A stretch of DNA of 64,000 nt, taken from assembly GCF_902459535.1 (NCBI RefSeq), contig NZ_LR699554.1:1860001-1924000 (forward strand), in the 5' to 3' direction. Below, one piece after another: positions 9,407 to 18,205 of the stretch. The DNA is from Paraburkholderia dioscoreae (lineage in GTDB: Bacteria > Pseudomonadota > Gammaproteobacteria > Burkholderiales > Burkholderiaceae). The translations under genes and the position numbers were made by a program. The first letter of the stretch is position 1, and each line of letters begins with the position of its first letter. Under the pieces are notes generated by a model. That model saw only the letters and a program-made list of their open reading frames with translations, searched no databases and was not told where the DNA came from.

Positions 9407-9643
9407 ATGACGATGACGACGATTCGCGTATCCGATACCGAAGTGCAGGTTGAGCGGACCCTGTACCTGTTCGCGCACAAGAACGACGCGGACGCATTCC
9501 AACGCTGCCTGGCCGATACGTCGATCGATAGTTGCTACCGCACCCATCCGCCGCTGGCGGTACGTCCGAGGGTGCCCGACGAACATCCCGACGACCCGGG
9601 CCGCGGCAGTACGATTTCTCCGTCGCTCGGCGGCATGCCATAA
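9407..9643 (+). CDS. Small protein, unknown function
   Basis: A 78-residue protein beginning MTMTTIRVSDTEVQVERTLY, predicted soluble. Residues 1-45 look like a small alpha/beta fold (RTLYLFAHKNDADAFQRCL) and the tail is Pro/Asp-rich. The start at 9407 is preceded by AAAAAGGAG at good spacing; a longer frame from 9173 runs through the neighbouring promoter and was rejected. It is divergent from the 86-residue gene and convergent with the next gene across a GC-rich hairpin. Confidence 0.6.
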   Translation: MTMTTIRVSDTEVQVERTLYLFAHKNDADAFQRCLADTSIDSCYRTHPPLAVRPRVPDEHPDDPGRGSTISPSLGGMP

Positions 9644-9659
9644 AAGAATCCGTTATTGC

Positions 9660-9679
9660 GGCGGCGCGCACGCGCCGCC
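9660..9679. terminator. GC-rich hairpin between convergent small genes
   Basis: A perfect nine-base inverted repeat (ggcggcgcg / cgcgccgcc) with a two-base loop, placed exactly between two convergent stop codons at 9643 and 9684. No proper T-run follows on either strand, so termination may be partial or Rho-assisted. Confidence 0.5.
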
Positions 9680-9683
9680 ATCG

Positions 9684-9929
9684 TCATTTCTCAGGAGCCG
9701 CGCGATCTGCAGCGACGATCTCCCGGCCATATTCGATCGCGGCACGGCGTGCCTCGTCGGCAGTTGCGTACGGCCCGATTTCGGGCGCGCCGTCGAATGG
9801 AAACAGAATTTTTCTGTCCGCTTTCCTGACAACCTTCAGTCCACCTACGTAACGGCCGTCGCCTGTCCCGTGATAGCTGGCGTAAATCTCGAAGTCGTCG
9901 TCAGCAACGTCGGCCTTATGTCGCGCCAT
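9684..9929 (-). CDS. Small conserved-type protein, unknown function
   Basis: An 81-residue soluble protein. It contains FEIYASYHGTGDGRYVGGLK and a C-terminal segment where acidic and aromatic residues alternate (GPYATADEARRAAIEYGREI), suggesting a small beta-sheet followed by a helix. I do not recognise a named family with certainty. The rightward small gene converges on it. The start at 9929 is preceded by GGGAAAGACAA on the coding strand. Confidence 0.6.
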   Translation of the reverse strand: MARHKADVADDDFEIYASYHGTGDGRYVGGLKVVRKADRKILFPFDGAPEIGPYATADEARRAAIEYGREIVAADRAAPEK

Positions 9930-10142
9930 TTGTCTTTCCCTTGTCCCTGCACTTCAGTGCGTCATGTTCGGAGTGATATGGCGGGGGCGTATCGCCGCTC
10001 GGCACCACGCGCATGCCGTGACCGAGCAATAGCCGTTCCACACGGCCAGCACCGGCATCTGCGCGAAATAAAAGGCGAGTGGCATGCCGGTTGCAATCGA
10101 CAAACCGACTCGCCGACAGGCACGCATCACACGGAGAACACG

Positions 10143-10373
10143 ATGAACATAACGAGCGCACCTCGCATGCCGAATCTTCGCCTGCATGCGCCGACCCCGC
10201 CGGAGGTCGATCCCGACACGCCGCCTCCGACCACCGATCCCGACCCGTCGCCTCCGCCTGACGACGTGCCGCCGAGCGGTCCGGCACATGTCCCCGAAGG
10301 CGATCCCCCTGTCAAACCGCCGCCCGTCAGCGCCGCTTGCTGCCGAACGTTGCCAAAATGGCGAAGGTTGTAA
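10143..10373 (+). CDS. Proline-rich small protein
   Basis: A 76-residue protein in which the middle 50 residues are mostly Pro, Asp, Thr and Ser (for example PPPTTDPDPSPPPDDVPPSG), so likely extended and disordered. There is no signal peptide or enzyme motif. ACGGAGAACACG lies before the ATG. The opposite strand is also open here (a Gly/Ser-rich frame), so strand choice rests on the Shine-Dalgarno and on orientation with the next gene. It sits about 90 bases upstream of the YdeP-like gene on the same strand and could share its transcript. Confidence 0.5.
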   Translation: MNITSAPRMPNLRLHAPTPPEVDPDTPPPTTDPDPSPPPDDVPPSGPAHVPEGDPPVKPPPVSAACCRTLPKWRRL

Positions 10374-10460
10374 GCGCAAATTAATCCGGTGGTCCGGTAA
10401 TTGCGGACTCCTTCGTGCGAGCCGGCATTCAAGCACCGGCTAACCCGCGAGGAGCGAACA

Positions 10461-12821
10461 ATGAGTACGGATCAGATCACCGGAACATCGACAGACGGCG
10501 CAACAGACGCCACACCCGCCAGTGCCCCGCTCAAGGAATACCGCAACGCGGCGGGCGGTTGGGGTTCGGTGAAAGCAGTCGCGTCGATTCTCGTGCAGGA
10601 ACACGTCACGTTGAACGGCAGCCGCATTCTGTCGCAACAGAACAAGCCTGACGGCTTCGCCTGTGTGAGTTGCTCATGGGCCAAACCCGCGGACCCGCAC
10701 CTTTTCGAGTTCTGCGAAAACGGCGCGAAGGCGACCGCGTGGGAAATCACCAACAAACGCATCAATGCCGACTTTTTCGCCGCGCACACCCTGAGCGAAT
10801 TGCGCTCATGGAGCGGCTTCGAGCTCGAATCGCGCGGCCGTCTGACCGCGCCGATGCGCTGGGATGCCGCGACCGACCGTTACGTGCAAACCACCTGGGA
10901 ACATGCATTCGCCGGGATCGCGAAAGAACTGCAAGCAATCGATCCGAACGAGGCGGTGTTCTATGCCTCCGGCCGCGCCTCGCTCGAAACCTCGTACATG
11001 TATGCGCTGCTCGCCCGGCTGTATGGCACCAACAACCTGCCCGACAGTTCGAACATGTGTCACGAGAGTACTTCGGTTGGCTTACCTAAATCGATCGGCG
11101 TGCCGGTCGGGACCGTGCAACTCGAAGACTTCACGCACACCGACTGCATGCTGTTCTTCGGCCACAACACGGGCACCAACGCGCCGCGCATGCTGCATCA
11201 GTTGCAGGACGCGCGCAAACGCGGGGCGGAGATCATCACTTTCAATCCACTCAAGGAGCGCGGACTGGTCAGCTTTGCGAATCCACAGTCGCCGCTCGAC
11301 ATGCTCACCCCCTCCGAAACGCAGATCAGCACGCAATACCATCAGGTGAAGATCGGCGGCGACGCGGCCGCGATTGCCGGACTCTGCAAGCTGCTGATCG
11401 AATGGGATGACGACGCGCAGCGCAACGGCGCGCCGCGTGTGCTGGATGCGGCGTTTATCGCCGAACACACGCACGGCTTCGAAGCCTTCGCAGACGCCAT
11501 GCGCGCTACCTCATGGGAAGAAATCGAGGAGCACTCGCAACTCAGCCGCGCCGCGCTGGAAAACGCCGCGCGGGTCTATGCCCAAGCGAACGCCGCAATG
11601 GTGTTGTACGGCATGGGCATCACGCAGCATCGCAACGGCGTGCATAACGTGCAGATGCTGTCGAACCTGCTGCTTCTGCGCGGCAATATCGGCAGGCCGG
11701 GCGCGGGTATCTGCCCGATTCGCGGCCACTCGAACGTGCAGGGACAGCGCACGGTTGGCATTACGGAGAAGCCTGAACTCGCGCCGCTCGACAAGCTGAA
11801 GCAACTGTATGGCTTCGAGCCGCCGCGCGACAAAGGCCTGACCACGGTCGAAGCCTGCCGCGGTGTGCTCGACGGCAAGGTCAAAGCCTTCATCGGCCTG
11901 GGGGGCAATTTCCAGGTGGCGATTCCCGATCATCATGTGATGGATCCGGCCTGGCGGCGGCTGCGGCTCACGGTGCAGATCGCGACCAAGCTTAACCGCA
12001 GCCATCTATTGCACGGCGAAGTCGCCTACCTGCTGCCGTGCCTCGGGCGCATCGAGATCGACCGCCAGGCGGGCGGCGAGCAATGGGTGAGTGTGGAGGA
12101 CAGCACGGCGTGCGTGCACGGTTCGCATGGACTCGCCGAACCGGCCGGCGATATGCTGCTATCCGAGCCGGCCATTGTCGCGGGCATCGCGAAGGCGCTG
12201 TTGCCGCGCAATCCAAACGTGGACTGGGATGCCTGGGTGAACGATTACGCGCTGGTGCGCGAGGCGATCGAGCGCACCTATCCGGATCAGTTCAAGGACT
12301 TCAACCAGCGCTTCAGGCAGCCGGGTGGGTTCCACCGGCCGCTCGCCGCGTGCGAGCGCAAATGGAACACGGAAAGCGGCAAGGCGAATTTCATCGTGCC
12401 CGATACGCTCGACGAGGACGCGGACATGCCCTCGCGCGGCCCCGACGTGTTGCGCCTGATGACGACCCGCGGCGACAGCCAGTTCAACACCACCGTCTAC
12501 GGTCCCGACGACCGCTTCCGCGGCGTGCATGGCACACGCGACGTGCTGCTCATGCATCAGGACGACATGACCCGGCTCGGTCTGGCGGAAGGCGCCGCGG
12601 TATGCATCTCCACCGACTCGAACGACGGCATCGCGCGCGAGGTCGACGGCATGCATGTCCACGCGTTCGACATTCCGCCTGGCTGCGTCATGGGCTATTA
12701 CCCGGAATGCAACCGGTTGATTCCGCTCTCGCATCACGCGAAATCGAGTCAGGTGCCGGCCTCGAAGTCGATTCCGGTGCGGCTGCGCAAATCGGCGGCG
12801 GTCGGGCAGGCCGCCGCCTGA
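10461..12821 (+). CDS. FdhF/YdeP-type molybdopterin oxidoreductase
   Basis: A 786-residue relative of formate dehydrogenase H in the YdeP subgroup. Cysteines C68 and C71 (CVSC) and C85 (FCENGAKA) occupy the N-terminal Fe-S region, one fewer than classic FdhF. The pterin-binding core follows (YASGRASLETSYMYALLARL; GMGITQHRNGVHNVQ; GRPGAGICPIRGHSNVQG) and then the C-terminal molybdopterin dinucleotide-binding domain. Where FdhF has selenocysteine, NMCHES places C200. E. coli YdeP is linked to acid resistance; substrate and electron partner are unknown. The start at 10461 has GAGGAG upstream. Confidence 0.88.
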   Translation: MSTDQITGTSTDGATDATPASAPLKEYRNAAGGWGSVKAVASILVQEHVTLNGSRILSQQNKPDGFACVSCSWAKPADPHLFEFCENGAKATAWEITNKRINADFFAAHTLSELRSWSGFELESRGRLTAPMRWDAATDRYVQTTWEHAFAGIAKELQAIDPNEAVFYASGRASLETSYMYALLARLYGTNNLPDSSNMCHESTSVGLPKSIGVPVGTVQLEDFTHTDCMLFFGHNTGTNAPRMLHQLQDARKRGAEIITFNPLKERGLVSFANPQSPLDMLTPSETQISTQYHQVKIGGDAAAIAGLCKLLIEWDDDAQRNGAPRVLDAAFIAEHTHGFEAFADAMRATSWEEIEEHSQLSRAALENAARVYAQANAAMVLYGMGITQHRNGVHNVQMLSNLLLLRGNIGRPGAGICPIRGHSNVQGQRTVGITEKPELAPLDKLKQLYGFEPPRDKGLTTVEACRGVLDGKVKAFIGLGGNFQVAIPDHHVMDPAWRRLRLTVQIATKLNRSHLLHGEVAYLLPCLGRIEIDRQAGGEQWVSVEDSTACVHGSHGLAEPAGDMLLSEPAIVAGIAKALLPRNPNVDWDAWVNDYALVREAIERTYPDQFKDFNQRFRQPGGFHRPLAACERKWNTESGKANFIVPDTLDEDADMPSRGPDVLRLMTTRGDSQFNTTVYGPDDRFRGVHGTRDVLLMHQDDMTRLGLAEGAAVCISTDSNDGIAREVDGMHVHAFDIPPGCVMGYYPECNRLIPLSHHAKSSQVPASKSIPVRLRKSAAVGQAAA

Positions 12822-12839
12822 CGATGCAAAAAGCGCAAG

Positions 12840-13946
12840 TCAGAACTGATGCAGCATGCCGACATAAGCGCCGGTCTGCGATTCGCCGACGAGCGGACTC
12901 GTGTTGCCGGCCGCATCGCGCGGCGATGCTTCGAGCGAGAAGTTCGAGTTGCTGCCGTTGTGCACATAGCCCACCGTGCCGTACAGGAAAGTGCGCTTCG
13001 ACAGGTTGTAGGTGGTGCCGAGCACGTACATCATCGCGTGGCCGGACGGGTCGTGCGCGGCATCGCCCGAGCCGTCCCCTACCTTCACGTAGTAGCCGCC
13101 CGCCGTCACGGCCCAACTCGGCAGGAAGCTGTAGGTAGCGCCGAGCCAGTAGTGATCGGCGGTGTCGGCCACGCCGACCGGCGAATCGGGCGCCGAGTAG
13201 TGCGTATAGGCGCCCTGGATCTTGACCGCGTTCAGACGCACATTGGCGCCCACGAAATATTCGCGTGACGCCTGGAAGATATTGCTGAAGCGGCCATTGG
13301 CGTCGCGCAGTTCGTCGTAGATGCCGCGCACGTCGAAGAGCGGCGAGTGATACGTCAGCATGATGCCGTCCGAGCGGCCGAACTCGCCGGCCGCGCCGCT
13401 GTTGAAGGCGCCTGGCTGATTGCCGAACGCGTATTGTGCCTGCACGTCGAAACCCCAGAACACCGGGCTGTGATACTCGACGTTGTTGCTGGTCTGCTGC
13501 CAGTTGCGCCCGCGCACGAGCGAGGCCGACGAAAACGCCTGCTGCACGAACGGGTCGAATTCCCATACGCCGTCGCTGTCGATAAACAGATTACGGCCGG
13601 CCTGCAACGTGCCCCACTGCTCGCTTTTCAAACCGGCGAACGCGCGACGCGACCACAGCCGCCCGCCGCTCGTCGTGCCGTTCATGACCTGCAACCCGGT
13701 TTCGAGGTTGAAGATGGCATTGAGCCCGCCGCCCAGATCTTCATTGCCTTTGAGGCCCAGCATACTGGTGCCCCAATCGCCGCCCTCGGCGCTCCAACGG
13801 CTTGAACTGCCGCCTGCGCCATTGCTGACGTGATTCAGATATTCCAGGCCCGCGTCGAGGCGGCCATATAACGTCACGCTCGTTTGACCATATGCCAGCG
13901 GACTTGCCACTGCGAGAGCAGCCATTAATTTTGTACGTAGTCTCAT
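12840..13946 (-). CDS. Gram-negative trimeric porin
   Basis: A 368-residue outer-membrane porin of the Burkholderia OmpC-like type. A signal peptide (about residues 1-20, cleaved after AYG) is followed by the standard opening QTSVTLYGRLDAGLEYLNHV. The loop-3 region is also typical (LWSRRAFAGLKSEQWGTLQAG), and the protein ends with a beta-strand terminating in phenylalanine (GAYVGMLHQF), as required for outer-membrane insertion. It should form a 16-stranded channel for small solutes. It converges on the YdeP-like gene with only 18 bases between. Confidence 0.95.
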   Translation of the reverse strand: MRLRTKLMAALAVASPLAYGQTSVTLYGRLDAGLEYLNHVSNGAGGSSSRWSAEGGDWGTSMLGLKGNEDLGGGLNAIFNLETGLQVMNGTTSGGRLWSRRAFAGLKSEQWGTLQAGRNLFIDSDGVWEFDPFVQQAFSSASLVRGRNWQQTSNNVEYHSPVFWGFDVQAQYAFGNQPGAFNSGAAGEFGRSDGIMLTYHSPLFDVRGIYDELRDANGRFSNIFQASREYFVGANVRLNAVKIQGAYTHYSAPDSPVGVADTADHYWLGATYSFLPSWAVTAGGYYVKVGDGSGDAAHDPSGHAMMYVLGTTYNLSKRTFLYGTVGYVHNGSNSNFSLEASPRDAAGNTSPLVGESQTGAYVGMLHQF

Positions 13947-14321
13947 TGTTTTGCCGTGAGTTTTTTATATGGCGATGCAGGGCAAAGCAGACTGCGAATG
14001 TTTCAAAACTACTTGAACACGCCGTTGCCAGTTTCGATGATGCGCGGGCTGCAGACCGCTGTGAAGCAAGCCCAGTGCGAAACTCAGCCTGAAATGCGAG
14101 AGAGATGTTGCGAAACTACATCGCCGGTTCGTCGAACTATAGGCGATACGCGCGTGCCCGCCTATCCGGTTCACGCAATTAATTCTTGCGGCCCACGCAC
14201 TCGACACGCACGGCAAAGACCCGAAATGGGTGATCGAAAGCCGCTCAAGATAAGATAGTCGGTCATCCGGCATCAGCCAGATCGCAACGCATTATTCGTT
14301 ATCGACTCTTCAACCTTTGCC
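13947..14321. other. Divergent intergenic region, porin / CobS-like gene
   Basis: 375 bases upstream of both flanking genes, so it must hold both promoters. The part beside the porin is AT-richer (gagttttttatatgg). I see no confident -10/-35 pair, riboswitch or open frame. Confidence 0.4.
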
Positions 14322-15551
14322 ATGAATGCGCCTGAACTGACCGAAGACGAAAACCTTGGCCTTTACCAGCGCGCAACGGAAAACGGCGCGGAATGGTGGC
14401 GCGTGAGTGTGGCCGACCGACCGGAAAACTACCGCCTCGAACATGGCGTCGACAACGGCGGCGGACCCGGCGCAGTCGATATCGATCTCGTGGTGGACGC
14501 GGAGAATCTGCGCGCGAAGCTCAAGAAATGGCGCCGCGAAGGCTTCGCAATCGACACGGACGACGCCGCCAGCGAGCAGTCCGCGGCCGGACGCGTCGCC
14601 TTCATGCCGGAACTGCTGCGCGCCGCGGCGCGGGCTACGGCGGCGAAACATAGGCAGGCGGAAGGCACGGGCGAAACCGTGCGAGTCGGCCATGTGGATG
14701 TGCCCTGCGGCGCCGACAATCCGCTCGTGCCGCGTCTGAACCGCGCCTATCTGTTCTCCGAGCGCTTTAACGACATTATCGAGGACATCGTCGAAAACCG
14801 GCGCGTGATGCTGATCGGCCACACCGGCGCCGGCAAGACCAGCCTGATCGAACAGGTGGCGGCGCGTTCGCGTCACGGCGTGCTGCGCTCGAACATGAAC
14901 GGGCAGACCACCGTCGGCGACTTTGTCGGCTTCTGGACGGTCAAGGGCGGTGAGACGATCTGGGTCGACGGCGTGCTGCCCACGGCCATGCGCGAAGGTC
15001 TCTGGCTGATCGTCGACGAAATCGATTTTGCCGAGCCGTCTATTCTCGCCGCCCTCACCGCCGTGCTCGAACCGCACGGCCGCCTCGTGCTGAAAGAGAA
15101 AGGCAACGAAATCGTTGCGCCGCATCCGGCTTTCCGGCTGTTCGCCACGGCGAACGCGGTCGGTGCGATGAGTCAGTTCCGGCATCTGTATCAGGGCGCC
15201 AATCTGATGAACGAGGCGTTTCTGGATCGCTGGCGCGTGTATCTGCTCGACTATCTGACACCCGCTGAAGAAGCCGATGTGCTGATGGCCACGCTCGCCC
15301 CGCACATGACACGCACGCTCGCCACCACGCTCGCCGCGATCGCCGCCGACTGCCGCGCGGCGTTCGCTCGCGAAGACCTCTCCAGCGCATTCTCCACGCG
15401 GCGCCTGCTCGACTGGGCCGAACTGATGCTGCGCACCGGCGACCCCGAACGCGCCGCCGGCCCCGCCATCTACGCGAAGGTGAGCCCGGAAGACGCCGCG
15501 TTGATTCGCGGCATCATCCGCCATCACATCGCGCCGGCTCCCGACGCGTGA
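14322..15551 (+). CDS. CobS-like AAA+ ATPase
   Basis: A 409-residue MoxR/CobS-type AAA+ ATPase. Walker A is GHTGAGKT (residues 166-173) and Walker B LIVDEID (D232-E233), followed by the segment APHPAFRLFATANAVG that is close to CobS, the ATPase of aerobic cobaltochelatase. The first 160 residues are a family-specific domain I do not recognise. It overlaps the next gene by four bases, and the pair has the usual layout of an AAA+ motor with a VWA-domain partner. It could be a cobaltochelatase subunit or a MoxR-type chaperone that inserts a metal or remodels an enzyme. CobN is not in the window, so the substrate is open. Confidence 0.85.
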   Translation: MNAPELTEDENLGLYQRATENGAEWWRVSVADRPENYRLEHGVDNGGGPGAVDIDLVVDAENLRAKLKKWRREGFAIDTDDAASEQSAAGRVAFMPELLRAAARATAAKHRQAEGTGETVRVGHVDVPCGADNPLVPRLNRAYLFSERFNDIIEDIVENRRVMLIGHTGAGKTSLIEQVAARSRHGVLRSNMNGQTTVGDFVGFWTVKGGETIWVDGVLPTAMREGLWLIVDEIDFAEPSILAALTAVLEPHGRLVLKEKGNEIVAPHPAFRLFATANAVGAMSQFRHLYQGANLMNEAFLDRWRVYLLDYLTPAEEADVLMATLAPHMTRTLATTLAAIAADCRAAFAREDLSSAFSTRRLLDWAELMLRTGDPERAAGPAIYAKVSPEDAALIRGIIRHHIAPAPDA

Positions 15552-17311
15552 ACGCCATGCACGCCACGCGTGACATGCGTGACACGCGCGGCTTCGCGTT
15601 CGAATCCACGCTCAGCAAGGTCGCCCGCGTGCTGACCGGGCAATATGGCGTGACGGTCGCGTTCAGTCCGGACGGTCCGCGCGTGGAACCTGGCCGCATC
15701 GTCATTCCCGACTACGAGTTGAATGGCGGGATCGACCGCGACGTGCTGATCGGCTATCTGGATCTGCTGGTCGCGCGCGCCAAGCATGCTTCGCTCGCAC
15801 AACTCGACGCGCTGCCCTCGGGCGTCGCCGCGAATCTCGCGCAGATGATCGAAGACCGCCGTGTGTGCGGGCAATTGCTCGACGAATATCCGGGTGCGCG
15901 CTGGTTCATCGGCAAGTTGCGCCTCCATGCCGCCGAGCGTGTGCGGCAACGCTGGCCGAAGCTGCATTGGCGCGAGAGGCTGGTCTGGCTGGTGGAACGC
16001 GCGTTGTGGGACGAAGCGCCCACCAGGACCGAAGCCAGCCATTCGCTGCTCGCCGCCTTGCATGCCGCGCAGGATCTGCTGCACGATGCTCGCGCGAGCC
16101 GCTCGACCGCGCAGAGCATCGCGTCGGCGCAGGCGCTCGTGGCGCGCGTACGCGCGCTGTCGGCAGGCGAAGTGAACAGCATGGCGTTCACAGCGGATGC
16201 GCTCGAAGACATCGATACCGAAACGGCCGCGTCACCGTCCACGCCGCTCGATGACGACGACACCGTGCTGCCCGACCAGGACAGCGCGAACTCGCCGCCG
16301 TCGGATCGAAGCGGCGGCGCGCAGGCGGACAACGCGGTCGGCATGGGTCGATCGCTGGCAGACGCGCAACAGCCGTCCGAGCGTTCCGAAGGCGAAGCAG
16401 CCAGCTCCGCGGCGGATGCATCGCGAGCCCGGCTGTCGATTCCGCTCGCCACCGAATTCGACGACATCCGCGATCTCACGGGCCAGGGCGACAGCGCCGC
16501 GTGGCGCGAACTGCGAGCTCAGGCTCGCGCGGACACCGCGCCGCTCAAGGAAAAGCTCGAACGCGCACTGAGCGCGGACGAGCGCACACGCTGGCGCCGT
16601 GAGCAGGAGCGCGGCGAGATCGATCGCACTGCGCTGGCCAAACTCGCGACCTCGCCCGGCTATCGCACGCCGTTTCGCACGCAGCGGCCCGCCAAAGGAC
16701 GCGACGTGGCCGTGACCCTGCTGATCGACCGCAGCGGCTCGATGGCCGGCCGCAAGATCGAACTCGCGCGCCAGTGCGCGGCCGCCCTGTGCGATGCGCT
16801 CACGCAGTTGTCGTTCGATTGCGAAGTACTCGGCTATTGCTCGGTCGAATCCTTGCCCATGCAGCAGCTCTACGCGCGGCAACTCGCCGCCGGCGCGGAT
16901 TTACGGCGCTATAACCGCTTCGTCGAACGGCTCGATCTGAAGGTCTACAAACGCTTTGGCGCGACCGATCTGAGCGGGATCGCCGCCATCGACTGCGGAC
17001 ACGAGAATCCGGACGGCGAGGCGCTGGCCTGGGCCGCGACACGGCTCGCCGATCACCCGGCCGAACGGCGCATTCTGATGATGTTTTCCGACGGCTACCC
17101 GTCCACCGGCGACGGCGATCCGCAGGTGCTGCGCAGCGATCTGCGCGAGCGCATTGCGGCCATCGGCAAGTGCGGTATCGAACTGGTGGGAATCGGCGTG
17201 CTGACCGATGCGGTGGAGGACTTCTATCCGCACAACGTGGTAGTGAGCCGCCTCGCCGAACTGCCGGCGACAGTGTTTTCCGTGTTGAGTTCGATGCTGC
17301 TCGCACGCTGA
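15548..17311 (+). CDS. CobT-like VWA-domain protein
   Basis: A 587-residue partner of the upstream ATPase. The C-terminal half is a VWA domain with the metal-ion-dependent adhesion site DRSGS (394-398), then NPDGEALAWAATRL and RRILMMFSDGYPSTGDGD, very like CobT of aerobic cobaltochelatase. Before it lies an acidic Ser/Asp-rich linker (about 210-300), as in CobT, and a basic/acidic segment that probably docks on the ATPase. The GTG at 15548 overlaps the upstream stop (GTGA), indicating translational coupling; an ATG nine bases later is the alternative start. Confidence 0.85.
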   Translation: MNAMHATRDMRDTRGFAFESTLSKVARVLTGQYGVTVAFSPDGPRVEPGRIVIPDYELNGGIDRDVLIGYLDLLVARAKHASLAQLDALPSGVAANLAQMIEDRRVCGQLLDEYPGARWFIGKLRLHAAERVRQRWPKLHWRERLVWLVERALWDEAPTRTEASHSLLAALHAAQDLLHDARASRSTAQSIASAQALVARVRALSAGEVNSMAFTADALEDIDTETAASPSTPLDDDDTVLPDQDSANSPPSDRSGGAQADNAVGMGRSLADAQQPSERSEGEAASSAADASRARLSIPLATEFDDIRDLTGQGDSAAWRELRAQARADTAPLKEKLERALSADERTRWRREQERGEIDRTALAKLATSPGYRTPFRTQRPAKGRDVAVTLLIDRSGSMAGRKIELARQCAAALCDALTQLSFDCEVLGYCSVESLPMQQLYARQLAAGADLRRYNRFVERLDLKVYKRFGATDLSGIAAIDCGHENPDGEALAWAATRLADHPAERRILMMFSDGYPSTGDGDPQVLRSDLRERIAAIGKCGIELVGIGVLTDAVEDFYPHNVVVSRLAELPATVFSVLSSMLLAR

Positions 17312-17329
17312 CACCAGCGCTCACGCCGC

Positions 17330-18190
17330 TCAAAATGCATTCAGCGGAATCTTCAGGTAACGCACGCCGTTGTCTTCCGGCTCCGGAAACCTGCCCGCGC
17401 GGATGTTGATCTGAATGGCCGGCAGAATCAATGTCGGCATGCCGAGCGTGCGATCGCGCGCGGTGCGCATCGCCACGAACTCCGCCGCGCTCACGCCGTC
17501 GTGCAAATGAATATTGCCGCGCCGCTGTTCGGCCACCGTGGTTTGCCATTGCGGCCCGCGCGATGGCGGCGGATAGTCGTGACACATGCACAGCCGCGTG
17601 TCGGGCGGCAGCGCGAGCAGTGTGTGCACGGAGTCGTACAAGGTATGCGCGTCGCCGCCGGGAAAGTCGCAGCGTGCCGAGCCGACGTCCGGCATGAACA
17701 GCGTGTCGCCGACGAACACCGCGTCGCCGATCCGGTACGCCATGTCCGCCGGTGTATGGCCGGGCACATGCAACGCCTCGCCGCTCAACTCGCCAATGCT
17801 GAAAGTCTCGCCGGGCGCGAACAGATGATCGAACTGGCGACCGTCGGTGTGCATGTCCGCGCCGAGATTGAAGATGCGCCTGAATGTGCTCTGCACGATG
17901 CGGATGCTCTCGCCGATCGCAATCCTGCCGCCCAGGGTGTCCTTCAGATACTGCGCGGCCGACACGTGATCGGCGTGCGCATGCGTTTCCAGCACCCATT
18001 GCACACGTAGTCCATGCGCGTTGACGAACGCGATGACGCGCTGCGCCGACTGCGTCGACGTGCAGCCCGACTTCGGATCATAGTCCAGCACCGGATCGAT
18101 CACCGCGCACAGCGAACCTTCGGCCGCATAGACCACGTACGTGAACGTGCCGGTGGTGTCATCGTAAAACGCTTCGATTTGAGGCGTCAT
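17330..18190 (-). CDS. MBL-fold hydrolase, persulfide dioxygenase (ETHE1/Blh)-like
   Basis: A 286-residue metallo-beta-lactamase-fold protein. Metal ligands are visible in THAHADH (H70, H72, D74, H75), VPGHTPADM and GDTLFMPDVGSARCDFPGGD. The last motif is typical of ETHE1-like persulfide dioxygenases and the bacterial 'beta-lactamase hydrolase-like' group, which use one iron to oxidise glutathione persulfide to sulfite. No rhodanese or DUF442 domain is fused to it. It is the last gene of a leftward run; only 15 bases separate it from the amidotransferase gene upstream, so co-transcription is likely. Confidence 0.87.
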   Translation of the reverse strand: MTPQIEAFYDDTTGTFTYVVYAAEGSLCAVIDPVLDYDPKSGCTSTQSAQRVIAFVNAHGLRVQWVLETHAHADHVSAAQYLKDTLGGRIAIGESIRIVQSTFRRIFNLGADMHTDGRQFDHLFAPGETFSIGELSGEALHVPGHTPADMAYRIGDAVFVGDTLFMPDVGSARCDFPGGDAHTLYDSVHTLLALPPDTRLCMCHDYPPPSRGPQWQTTVAEQRRGNIHLHDGVSAAEFVAMRTARDRTLGMPTLILPAIQINIRAGRFPEPEDNGVRYLKIPLNAF

Positions 18191-18205
18191 GGTCGGCTCC
18201 CCCGC

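Noticed and set aside
10127..10432. Glycine-rich minus-strand frame opposite the proline-rich gene
   Set aside because: It is the mirror of Pro codons; the plus strand has the better ribosome site and orientation, although this choice is not certain.
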